This document shows, piece by piece, positions 1 through 10,656 of a stretch of 64,000 bases of DNA. Numbering within the stretch: position 1 is the first letter of the stretch; each line of letters begins with the position of its first letter. The notes beneath the pieces were generated by a model, which was not told the origin of the DNA, did no database searches, and saw only the letters and a list, made by a program, of their open reading frames with translations. Source of the DNA: Siphonodentalium dalli (Eukaryota; Mollusca; Scaphopoda; Gadilida; Siphonodentaliidae); NCBI GenBank assembly GCA_032622095.1, contig CP136061.1:22260991-22324990 (forward strand), read 5' to 3'. Both the position numbers and the translations under genes were made by a program.

Positions 1-179
1 TGTTCAAACTTTCATAAGGTCAATTTGAGCTTAACAGCCAAATGTAACAAGAACAATACTTGAAATTGACGTAATTTGTGTTACGGAAAACGAGTAGAAA
101 TGGCACAAATTCAAAACATGGTAGATCATACTCTTTTGAAAGTCGAAACTTGTCCATCATATTAGTGGGCGTAGCATTT

Positions 180-461
180 TGCTCTAATCTCATATATATT
201 TTGAAGACCTCTGTCTGTTTGTTTGTCTGTATGTTTGTCTGTATGTTTGTCTGTCATTGATACAAATCTACGATTCTCGACCGATCGGGACGAAACTTGG
301 TACGTGTGTGTAGTTTGACCAGGCGGGGGACGTTGTCGTATTGGCGATCCCGTGCGGCGCCCGCTTCGCGCATGCGCAGACGAGATCTCGGAAACGGGTG
401 GAGCTATCGACTTGAAATTTGGTTTTTGAATAGCCCGGACAACGTCGGGCTCATCGGCTAG
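180..461 (+). mobile_element. Helitron-like element, 3' terminal part
   Basis: Read directly: tandem 'tgtttgtctgta' blocks at 213-258, then a moderately GC-rich stretch, then a short hairpin at 432-451 (agcccg...cgggct with a GT/AC extension). Seven bases later comes CTAG (458-461) followed by T. A hairpin a few bases before a CTRR end, with T on the 3' side, is the 3' signature of Helitrons, which insert between A and T and leave no terminal inverted repeat. No Rep/helicase coding is visible, so this would be a non-autonomous or truncated copy. The 5' end (expected to start TC) could not be placed; the start given is only where the related sequence becomes obvious. Confidence 0.5.
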
Positions 462-2270
462 TTAGATATATAGTATATGATATAGAAAGCGTTACAAGTG
501 GTTTTATGGTTTTAAATCGGACAGGCCATATTTAAAGAGACCATGTCCGATTTGACACAATAGAACCACCAGCTGTTGGTATTAATATACCATTTAATAA
601 TCAGATTGAACACATGAGTTCATAAATAGGAGGTTTTGATGGTTTAATATTGACTTTCAAAAAAGGAATTGTTTTTTATTTTTATTAGCCTAGCAAAAAT
701 TCCAACGATCTCAACTAACAAAGAGCTCATGCCGCCGAAAGCGGTATATGATAACGAGCGTTCTCAATTATGATATTTATGGTAGTTTTCAAATATTACT
801 TATGGATATTTTTGTGGATTTTCCCGATGCCTCTGTATCATGCGAATGTGGTGGTTTCAAGTTATTTTAATATATGTTTTGTCCCCAAAGCGAAAAATTG
901 GCGTAGAAAGTTCTGAATTATTTGGCATCAAATCGGATGGCATCTTTAAATGTTGACGTGGTACAGCGAGGAGTCGACAACACTACTTCGGTAATTGACC
1001 GCTATTAGTCAACTTATTATCTTGCCCGGAAAGCTATTGGAAGTATGCACATGTTTATTCAACTTATAAACTTGGATAGTTAACAAATTATCTCGATTGG
1101 CTACTTTTATTGATTTGGTGTATAAACTTAACCGACTCAATTACACCAGTAATAATAAATACTGTACTAAGTAATCGACAAACGGGTACGGTACCTCTAT
1201 TAATCAAGTAGACTGTAGCAGTATATACATATCTATATACATGTATAGAAGGTCTCCGTCAGCGTGCCCAAATTAAAATTTCCAACTGCAGCCCCTTGAA
1301 ACGAACCGAATTCCCGGTCTAAACCACTTTACTCCTTGGTTTAGATCCAACTTGCACCTCTATTTTTCAAGGGTTTCAATCGTTGCAAATTTTCAAACTT
1401 TCGCCAGCATATATATGGTTGGCATTTTTTTTTTTTTACAAATGATGGACATTTCAGTCCAAACATAAGTACGAAACTATTATACTATTGATAACACAAA
1501 ATACAATTCACACACAATACTGACTTATGGAGAATGAATACATCAGGACGATTTTAACCGATATTCGGTCTGATATTCTCAACTGCTTTATGTCAATCAT
1601 AGTTTTGATAACCGTTCAACATCCTGAACAAAGTTTGGGGTCAGACCTAGTTCCTGTTGCCTCGCCACTGGGCTACGTTGAATGTTCTAGTTATTGCCTA
1701 TACCATCAATGTAAGCAAGATGAATAGGCGTGTTCAGTTTGAACCGATCGATTTTTGCACCGTGCATCACATACATGCCAAAATAATGCAAGGTACATAT
1801 CATAGATGGGAATGAAACTAAATTGAGCTGTAAGCTCAATCTAAAGGGGGCCTATTTGAGCTAGTTGCGATATAAAACTATACAGGGTATGGATATTAGG
1901 TTAAGCCGAATACATTTGGAGAGCGGGCTAGAGCTTAGATGATAGAAGTTAGCTATTGTTAAAAAGATGTGTCTGATTAAATGAGTGGTGAACTCGGACG
2001 CCCCTGTCAATATGTTATGTTTACTAACAAATCCCAAACAATGAATGTGGTAAATTGTATTTGTACCCGTCTGTTGGACTGAAATTAGTAAAATATTCGA
2101 CCCTGACTACAGAAAATATTAGCTGATCTCAGCTTATTTGCTCAATCTAAAATCCCCCAAAATGTTGCTGAAATTTCTTGAGATGTTACTTTTAAGTGTA
2201 ATTAGATATCACGAATCTCTAATATGGTCACACACTGGTTCTGTTCTGACATATCAGTTGATATCATTGG
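462..2270. other. No recognisable gene
   Basis: AT-rich sequence with only short, unconvincing open frames. About 1246-1390 holds a degraded stretch ('ggtctccgtcagcg', 'ccaactgcagccccttg') that resembles the left part of the hAT-like element at 34535, so it is probably an old relic of that family. Nothing else supported. Confidence 0.5.
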
Positions 2271-2279
2271 AGAAAGTTC

Positions 2280-2500
2280 AGGTAATCCATTTCTAAGATA
2301 ATATATGTTCCTTAATAATGCAGTACACAGTAACTGTATGTGAAGGTCAAAGATCGAAATATCATGATTGTATATGACTTTGTTCAGACGATGTTCATTT
2401 TGATATCTTACAATCGTGGAATTTCTACCGGGAAATAACTCAATTTTTCTTGCGATAACGACTCACAAAAGTCACACAGATCATACAATATCGAGCTGCG
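2280..2500 (+). repeat. Degenerate relic of the TA-flanked GATCATG MITE
   Basis: Blocks such as 'gttccttaataatg', 'tggaatttctaccggg' and 'cacaaaagtcacac' occur in the same order as in the complete element at 3308-3802 and in the copy at 37513-38022. The ends are not preserved. A further fragment of the family's terminal part ('atatgatctctacg') lies near 2980-3000. Confidence 0.35.
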
Positions 2501-3307
2501 TGGGACTTCGACATAGTATATAGATTCAGTTTAATTATGGGGACAGTGTTTAACCACTCCTCCGACTTTGGTCAACTGTTCAGACGTTGTAAAATGTAAA
2601 TATGCTGACACCAGATTAGTTGGCAATTTGACTTCGCTTATATAGATTGAAATTGTTCTCTTTGTTTGTTTTTTTTACCACAATTTGGGTATCTACCAGC
2701 GGCCACCCCCCCCCCGTTTTGGAAGGACTGTTTTCAAATTATGAGACAGGGACCACCCCTCCTAATTAGCAGTTATATGGATTCCCTGTATACCTATATA
2801 TAACAACAGCTCAAAAATATCAACAACGAAACTGAGCTCACAGGCAATAATCCAGACAAAATTCTTGAATTAAAAAAATATATATAAATTGCAAACTATA
2901 CATTTGAAGGGGAATATCAGCATTGTTTGTTCACTGTTCACTGAACACGTCAGAGCATCAAACGGTTTTGCAGAGATGTAATATGATCTCTACGTGCGTA
3001 GCCAGAGTACATATCTATGACATGAAATAATGATTACCCAGCAATTGTCAAACATCCCCAAATGTCGCGACACAATATCGTTGAGTGGCTTTCACAATAA
3101 TTCCCATTTCAGCAATCCATGCTGGAGATCTTTACTTAATGCAATGGGTGGAATGCTATAAAAGGGGCCATGCGTGTTGACGGCTCAATGCGTCTCAAAA
3201 TACCATGGATGTGGTTTTTGCAATTGTGGAATTTGTTTACCACGTTCGTGCGTTAGATTATACCATTAATTTCTACTATGGTTATGCCCGTGGATCACGT
3301 TCCACTA

Positions 3308-3802
3308 GATCATGCCATGAATCTCTACTCTTAGCTTCGCACACATATGTCATATTGCACCAGTAAAAACCTTGGAACTTTTATACAGTTGAAAAAAGGC
3401 GGTGGATATATTTTTTAGTTATTGTCTTTTCCTCAATAATATACTACACGGTTTGTGAATGTCCCAACTTAAAGTTCACGATTTAAATGAATTAGTGAGC
3501 GATTTTCCTTTGCGTCGCTTACAATTATAGAAAATTTCCTGGGTAATTAATTCAATGTTTGTTTGTGATATCGGCTCGCAAAAGTCACATACAAGCATGC
3601 CATAATAATTATGGAGTTGGAACATTCACCGACAGTGAAGTACATTATTAAGGAAAAGATAATAACAAATAAATATATTCCCTGCATTATTTTTTCAACT
3701 TTATAAGGTTCCCTGTCAAAACCTCAAACCGATCCGAGGTGTTGTATTAGTAGAATATGATCTCTACGGACGTTAGGCTTAGTAGAGATTCATGGCATGA
3801 TC
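3308..3802. mobile_element. Non-autonomous TA-flanked foldback MITE (GATCATGCCATG family)
   Basis: The ends are inverted repeats: gatcatgccatgaatctcta at the left and its reverse complement at the right. Homology between the arms continues inward through a 'ttccttaataat/attattaagga' block. The element is flanked by TA on both sides (3306-3307 and 3803-3804), as expected for Tc1/mariner-type target choice. No transposase frame is present. Related copies are at 37513-38022 and 27472-27970, and a relic lies at 2280-2500. Confidence 0.65.
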
Positions 3803-4933
3803 TAAAATTCCACCCGTTCAACACATGGGAAAGTGTTGTTATTCTAACCGGGAACATTACAACTTTGACCACACAACGGGGCGGAGGTGTAAATTGGCCC
3901 GAGGGGCGTCACGGGATAGGGGCCGTTGACCCTGTTACCCAGACGACATCACCAGGCACTAATAAATAATTTCAATTATACAATTAAGCATAATTATACC
4001 CGGAATCGTTGGACCCTGGTCGCTGGGAAGTGGTATTCAGGGTTAAATTGGCACGATGTGTACTATTTGTTAGGTGCCGTTGACCTTAAAGGGGAACTTA
4101 AGTTTTATTATCATATATGAGCAACAACGAGCGTTTCTTATCAGCTTAAGACGATGTGTATGACAATTGTACAAATGTGTCACCTGTCCAGGGGAATATC
4201 GTGAAATATGCGTCTGTGTCTTTAAAAGAGAACTAATGAATTATATTAACATATATAGATGATCAATCATTGAAGAGCGTTCATGCGGAACAAATGCTCA
4301 CACAAGTAATTTGACACCTGTGGTATCATGGGATAACTGCCGTTGACATTAAATGACTTAGCGATGCCCATATAATTAACAGTAAAGAGCATTTATTATC
4401 AACTTAAAAGATATAGCTAAATTTCTCCGGAGAGTGTCATGCAATAGGTGGTGATTACCTCAGGTAAATAAGAATTAATTTAAATGACTTCAAGGGACAC
4501 TAATAATATAATAAACAATATTCGACGTTTGGTCTAAATTAAGACAATTGATAAGATACTGGCTTTTAAGATACTGGTTAAAAAAAACAATCAGAACAAG
4601 TTCTATGTTTGGTGTGACCTTTCTAACTAAAGTTGTCTCAGGCATAAACTTTCCAAATAGCCCAGATTGGAGGGACGAGCCACGCCAGCCACCCCTGTTG
4701 TACGTCCCTGGACATAACATATGCTGATCGATAGCGGGATAAAATGTGTAAGCACATACCGACATAAGCGACCATCTGACCAATACATCTAATTTGTTTT
4801 GTTGGTTTTTGTTTGTATTGCAGTACATATGCTATATTGTTTATATTATATCCTGCATGTTCTTTAAAAATTAAGAACTACAATTTGTAAACTAAGAATC
4901 AAATAGCAAGATAAAAATTAAACTATTGAATTC
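3803..4933. other. No recognisable gene
   Basis: Short frames on both strands (for example a 112-codon frame at 4490-4828 on the minus strand) show no recognisable motif or codon pattern. 4010-4480 has loosely repeated segments ('gccgttgacctta', 'gccgttgacatta') that suggest an old, diverged duplication. Confidence 0.4.
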
Positions 4934-5731
4934 TATTTATTACACCGCTTGCTCTTAGAAGTACATTGTTATTGCTGTTCCATATTTACAAATCCGTATG
5001 GAACGTAGGTCCCATACGCATCTCGTTGACGTAAAATGACGTAAATGACGTTGGCCTCAACCATGAAACTGGAACTATTTCAATAAAAGAATCACCACAC
5101 ATGACAAGCACGCCCTGCATGAGCCTAAATAAACCTAATCCTGCATGTTTAATGCACGGATTCTAGGATGCGAAGCGTGTAATAAACACAGAACGACACG
5201 ATATGTAAATGGGTTTGCCGATACGGCACTCGTGCTGTCGCGGAAGGATAGAACTCGAGGCGCAACTGTATGCTCAATATTGGCTATATTTACAGAGAAC
5301 ATAAAATACTAGTGGGGCATTTCTCTCAGTTTAACCCAGGGCCATAACTCTGGCAAACGGCCATAATGCCATATGGCCCATAACCCTGAAAAACGTGCGG
5401 ACAAAACAAACCCCGGGTCATATCTCTGGCAAAGGGCCATAACTCTGGAAAAGGTGCAGACAAAACCTGTACGACGGGGGTATATCCACTGCATGTGTGT
5501 CGTTCTGTGTTTATTACACGCTTCGCGTCCTAGAATCCGTGCATTAAAATTACAGGATTACATTTATTTAGGCTCACACAGGGCGTGTTTGTCATGTGTG
5601 ATGATTCTTTTATTTAAATAGTTCCAGTTCCATGGTTGAGCGAACGTCATGTCAACGAGATGCGTATGGAACGTTTGTAAATTTGGAAAAGCAATAACGC
5701 TGTACTTCTAGGGACAAGTGTGTAATAAATA
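4934..5731. mobile_element. Long foldback element with about 250-bp inverted arms
   Basis: The left arm (about 4934-5205) and right arm (about 5492-5731) are inverted copies. Outer ends are tatttattacac and gtgtaataaata; inner ends are gattctaggatgcgaagcg and cgcttcgcgtcctagaatc. Each arm has small indels. The loop (5206-5491) carries several copies of the 'ggccataactctgg' motif, familiar to me from mollusc repeats. No transposase is visible. The superfamily is uncertain because no clear target duplication flanks the ends. Confidence 0.6.
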
Positions 5732-5790
5732 AAATACTAGTGGGGCATTTCTCTCACTTTAACCCAGGGGGTATCCACTGCATACCCATG
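5301..5790 (+). repeat. Direct repeat bracketing the right arm of the foldback
   Basis: A block 'aaaatactagtggggcattt' with the following 'ctctca(g/c)tttaaccc' occurs at about 5304 (inside the foldback loop) and again at about 5732, directly after the right arm. A second shared motif, 'tatccactgcat', follows each. The first copy has about 130 extra bases holding the 'ggccataactctgg' units. The arrangement suggests that the loop sequence and the right flank are copies of one repeat, that is, a nested insertion. Confidence 0.5.
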
Positions 5791-6310
5791 AATCTTCAAT
5801 TCACAAATTTCGAAGTCAAACAAGGGTCGTAATTCTGGTAAAAATTAATGGACGAAAACAGTAGTATGTCGGTATCCTTTCCACCAACAGGTGCTATAGC
5901 CATCTCACAGGACAATCAAATCCGATAATTAACATCCGAGTTACAAGCTGAACTGTTCCCTCGGACACAAATTTCCAAGTAAAAAAAGGGCCGTGCTCTG
6001 GTAAAAACAACATAATGGGACGAACCCTTCGTATATGGATATCACTTCCGCCAAGCGTGAGAGGACAAAATCTGCACTATGTGGAAATCCGTCCCACAAT
6101 ACCGGCAAATCAACGGAAATCAAATTGGACTATCGATACTTGAGCCGTGTTGTAAAATTATTGCGACGTGCCGACGCCCGCCCCCCCCGACAGACGGACG
6201 GCTAGACAGAGGTCTCGACTATATACCCCATAATCCTCCTTCGGAGGGTCCGGGCATAATATATAGCAAGATCAAAATACATAATATACAATGGAAATTG
6301 AATAATTGCA
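5791..6310. other. No gene; faint repeats
   Basis: Two loosely similar stretches ('cgtaattctggtaaaa' near 5830 and 'cgtgctctggtaaaaa' near 5992) resemble the loop repeats of the preceding element. Frames here are short and open on both strands. Nothing else supported. Confidence 0.4.
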
Positions 6311-7300
6311 TTAAGGGCTTTGTGGACCCAATTTTTTCAAAATTTCCCTACATTTTATAGAGTCCAAATAAAGGATTCTGTTCATGTATATTAGTAATAA
6401 TAGAAACCATGCCCATTGATGCAACATTTTGAGAGTATACTTCATGGTGGATTATATTAGAAATACAAAATGTGAACTTTATTGAGATTTATAAAAATAA
6501 AATTTACAGGCAATGGCCCAAGAAAAACAGAGTCCATATCTAAGAATCAAATATGGGAATATGTACAGAACACTGTGATGAATGATGTACTACAAATGTA
6601 CTACAAAATAAATTTTATATTTCTTGAGTGTTCTTTGATAAAATTACCTTGAACCGGTTGTTGACAAATGATATATACTTGCTTACACATTGGCTATGTG
6701 GGTGGTAGCAGGCACGGGTTAAAAGCTGGCCATTGTAACTGCTCTGGACTCTGTTGACAATATAATGCTAATCCTCAATCATACCCCTACCAGATCACCA
6801 CACTAATTCTAGTAAGTAGGTCACCACCCACTCAGGGTAATCACTCATGTGGAAGTTGACACTGTTAAAAGCTATTCACACTAGACTGGACATCAGCCAT
6901 GAAAGGTTGACCCATGAACTGCTGCCTCTCAGTCAACTATATTATGAAGATAGTATATCATTTGTCAACAACCGGTTCAAAGTAATTTTATCAAAGAACA
7001 CTCAAGAAATATAATATTTTTTTGTAGTATATCATTTATCACAGTGTTCAGTACATATTCCCATATTTGATTCTTAGATATGGACTTTTCTTAGGCCATT
7101 GCCTGTAAAAAAAAATATTTAAATCTCAATAAAGTTCACATTTTGTATTTCTAACATAATCCACCATGAAGTATACTCTCAAAATGTTGCATCAATGGGC
7201 ATGGTTTCTATTATTACTAATATACATGAACAGAATCCTTTATTTGGACTCTATACAATTTTGGGAAATTTTGGGAAAATTGGGTCAACAAAGCCCTTAA
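6311..7300. mobile_element. TTAA-bounded foldback element with about 360-bp inverted arms
   Basis: The left arm (6311 to about 6677) and right arm (about 6950-7300) are inverted copies with about 90% similarity by eye. Outermost bases are ttaagggctttg and caaagcccttaa, so TTAA lies at each end (6311-6314 and 7297-7300). That fits piggyBac-type target choice, although the next bases are GGG rather than the usual CCC. The 270-bp spacer has no coding sequence. A transcript could fold into a very long duplex. Confidence 0.6.
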
Positions 7301-8670
7301 GGGGGAGGTCAAGTGACCAATATTAAATGGGGATTTCCATGCAAATCTTCCCAGCAAAAGTATCTATGAATCAGTTGGCTGGGAACTAAAACAGCCATAT
7401 CACTAAACAGACATAACATTAAATTGGCGGCTGGGCTTGGTAAGTAGGCAATGTTTTGCTATAAATTTATTTTTGAGAATTATGTTATGGAATTACAACA
7501 CTTGACCTAGTTTTGAAAAACCGATACAAAATTCCAAAATAAATACACCAACATTCTAATGGAACAAATTTTAGCCGACCTGACAGGTAAATGTGTGTTG
7601 TTTTCAATACCGCACAAAGTCACACTCAGAAATATTTGCAATTCTGTAAATTTGCTGCGGATATTTGCATGGAAATGCCCAATCAAAATTAGTTACGTGA
7701 CGTTATCCTTCGCACGATTTGCAAACATCCTGCCAAATGGTAAGATATTTAAACAAAGAATTTATCTGGATCTATCAGGCGAAAAATTGTGAAGTTCTTC
7801 ATCATATAATCTTACCAACGATTACGAACAACAAAACATTTGAATTTTATACAATTAAGAAGTTGAAAATGGTATTTTCTTGTTATTCTCTTTCAGTATC
7901 AAGAACGGCTATAATAATTAATAATTTATCGCAACACTCCAATCATCAAATAGCTTATTGCCCTGGCCCTATGTGAGGAAGCTCCATTTGTGCCATAATG
8001 TTGAGCTAGATTTTCATATTGCATAATATAGCATCATACCCCAAATACTATAATGGAGATTAAATCAGTCACAAATATCCCAATGAAAACAAATGTTGAT
8101 ATGAAGTGTGGTCCACTCAAGCAGGGGCCAATCAACTGGAAATAGACCACAGTGTTATGAGATATGGTCGTTAGCTATATTATGGTTATGAACCCACGAC
8201 ACATAACTCAGCTCATCCCAATTTTTCATTGATCAAAAGGCATGAGATGGAAATTCTCTAATATAGAAAAATATATATGGGTGGTTGCCTTTCTAAATGA
8301 AAATAATCATCACTACATTTCACAAATATGGAATAATTAAGTCTCCTCTCATTTTCTTCAGATATGATATCATTGACATATGAACTTCACTTTTGAAGAA
8401 AAAAATATTTTACGGAGGTTTTTGTGAACTGAAAACAGTGAAATTTATACGTTTTTATATACTAAATGTAAAGTAAATGGTACATATAGTACCCAAAATG
8501 GGTAGATTGTTCTTAAATAGTGGGGTACATATATTTCTTGTATCAAATTTGGCAAATAAATTCCTAACAAATTTTGAGAAATTACATTTGGAAATACCAG
8601 AACATTTTTCGCAAAACGTGCGTCTGACCCTTAATTGTTGGAAAATTGCTATTTTCAGGAATTACTAATT
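7301..8670. other. No recognisable gene
   Basis: AT-rich DNA with short frames (7559-7792, 7719-7976, 8477-8668) that show no family motif. If the Myb/SANT-like gene that follows on the minus strand is spliced, later exons should lie here, but no convincing exon was found. No Harbinger left terminal repeat (GGTCCGAATCGG) was seen. Confidence 0.4.
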
Positions 8671-8677
8671 ATTGTAG

Positions 8678-9211
8678 TTACCTTTCCAATGTTTCGATTC
8701 CTGCAGTCGAATCGATATCGAAGTCTGCGGCACTAGGGTCAGGTTCATCAAATAGATCTGGTGAGCCGTCAGGGGATGCAGCATTCACGTCGTTTGTCGG
8801 AGAGCCAGCGTCTTCGTGATCTGCATTAGTGTTTTCGGTGTCGCAGTCGAAGTCGTTCGTCAGGATCTCGGCGAATTCTCCCGGAAAGATGTCCCTGACA
8901 GCCTGGGAAATGGCATCCGGCTCCTGTTCTGTATCTGTATTATGTCGTTTTTTCCTTTTAGCGCTGTCAAAGTCTTTCTTGGCTGTGATCTTCATACGCT
9001 TCCAAACACCTTTCAGCTGTTGGAGGGTTCTTTTCACTGTCGTCCCTCTGTTGAAATCCGCCAAAATTAGCTTCCAGGTTGCAGTTTTTGAATAGTTCAT
9101 ATTAGTGCCAAGTTGCTTGTTTTCAATAACTTCGATATATGGCTTCATTATATCTATCATGCGCTTTTTGCCGTCCAAGGTAAAATTTTCACGAGCCTTG
9201 CTCTGAGCCAT
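8678..9211 (-). CDS. Myb/SANT-like DNA-binding protein of a PIF/Harbinger transposon
   Basis: A 177-residue frame. The N-terminal 90 residues look like the Myb/SANT-like trihelix fold common in Harbinger accessory proteins: a lysine-rich first helix, a central 'TATWKLILADFNRGTTVKR' block, then 'TLQQLKGVWKRMKITAKKDF'. The remainder is acidic and Asp/Ser/Pro-rich, as in an unstructured tail. In Harbinger elements this protein binds the transposon ends and helps bring the DDE nuclease into the nucleus. The frame ends at a TAA that lies inside an AAG|GTAAC splice-donor match (8682/8681), so the gene may continue in another exon. The start is the first ATG after the subterminal region, and a related element at 29134 has an ATG at the equivalent place. 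No partner transposase was found. Confidence 0.65.
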   Translation of the reverse strand: MAQSKARENFTLDGKKRMIDIMKPYIEVIENKQLGTNMNYSKTATWKLILADFNRGTTVKRTLQQLKGVWKRMKITAKKDFDSAKRKKRHNTDTEQEPDAISQAVRDIFPGEFAEILTNDFDCDTENTNADHEDAGSPTNDVNAASPDGSPDLFDEPDPSAADFDIDSTAGIETLER

Positions 9212-9529
9212 GATGTTAGATTATGAATAACCGCTATACAGAAGTCCGTGAATTCGTCGTGATTACACACCACGCACGGGTGATTCGCCTGATTAGGAGA
9301 TGAGATGGCGACAACCGGGCGCGTCACACAAAAATGCATTGACAAGTGTCCATAATAGACAGACAGACCACGCCTACTACGCTTACAATTGAACTATTGT
9401 GGCCCACATGGAACGCAATCGACCAAATCTATGTCGTCCCAGCGATGGAGATAAACTTGGTTTTACTACTAAACCCAGTTTAAACTGGTAGTTTAAACTA
9501 GGTCTAAACTGGAGATGCCGATTCGGACC
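8678..9529 (-). mobile_element. PIF/Harbinger element, one end with its Myb/SANT-like gene
   Basis: The terminal repeat at 9502-9529 ends ...gatgccgattcggacc. It matches both ends of the complete element at 29134-31553. About 320 bp of subterminal sequence (9205-9529) aligns with the left part of that element in inverse orientation, including 'cgctgggacgacatag' / 'ctatgtcgtcccagcg' and repeated 'agtttaaact' boxes. CTA (9530-9532) directly follows the end and could be half of the 3-bp target duplication typical of this superfamily. The opposite end was not found, so the copy is probably truncated. Confidence 0.6.
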
Positions 9530-10656
9530 CTAGTGTATAAACGGAGAACCGAACTTGAATTTGACTCTTCTATCGTCTGGTTTGAGGTTTTGGCACTATC
9601 ATATAGATCCGAACAGTTTTGTCACATTAATTACTGGGACCGACTTGAAGAATCGATAGATGAGGCTATGAAAATGACGGAAAATTTAATTTTATTGGGT
9701 GACTTTAACTCTAATCTACTTGATCCTCATTCGAAACTCAGCGAAATAGTCAGCCATTATGAATTCGATAATGTAATTAAAAAACCAACAAGAGTAACAC
9801 CCACTTCACAAACCCTTTTAGATCCCATAATTGTGAGTAAGACCATGCATACATGTATATGATGCCGATACACTCAACCTAGGACTTTCAAACCATTATG
9901 GAGTTTATGCGACATTACTTTTCGAAAAACATGATACCGTCTCTTTCAAAAGAACTATTTGGAAGTATAAATTTGGAGATTATGTAAGGGCCAGATCTAT
10001 GATAGATGCCATAGATTGGGAATTAAACTTAAATCCAATCGATAATATTGACACGACTGTCACCCTTTTCGGTAAACATTTCCTCAGCATAATGAAAGAA
10101 ACCATCCCCCGAGTAACGGTTACAATACGCACAAAGGACTAATTTTGGTTTAATTCCGATATCAGAAGAGAGATAAGACACCGTGACAGATTAAGAAAAA
10201 TTGCTCTTGGAAGAAATTCAGTAGAAGCGTGGAGGAAATACAAAGATACTAGAAATAAAGTCAATAACATGAAGAAATATGCAAAGATGGAATTCGAAAC
10301 AAAACTCGAAGATAGAGTAAATTAATCACCCTCCCCTCGCCATTTTTGGCAAACAATAAATTATTTATTAAATAAAAAGAAAGTTACAAGTATTCCACCA
10401 CTATATAGTCCACATGGCGATGTCTCGACAGATGGAAAAACATATGTAACAAATGACAACGAAAAGGCAAACTGCTTAAATGAGGCCTTTATTTTAAACT
10501 CAACGATAGCCGACCGCGACCATCAAATTCCAACTATACCAAGTAGATGTCAACAACACAATCTCTGATGTCCCTTTCACCCGTGAAAATATAATTAAAG
10601 CTATTAAAGACCTTAAAGTTAATAAGGCCCATGGTTTTGATGGAATCAGTCCTAAA
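9530..10656 (+). pseudogene. LINE endonuclease and linker region, broken reading frame
   Basis: Frame 2 (up to 9862) encodes the endonuclease part, with the signature LILLGDFNSNLLD and the downstream 'TLLDPIIVS' block. Coding then shifts to frame 3 near 9850 ('YDADTLNLGLSNHYGVYA...'), carries in-frame stops at 10140-10142 and 10323-10325, and shifts again near 10550 into the reverse transcriptase frame. Between the stops the sequence still reads like LINE linker ('WFNSDIRREIRHRDRLRKIA', then 'RHFWQTINYLL'). At least two frameshifts and two nonsense changes show that this copy is dead for endonuclease function. Confidence 0.7.
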
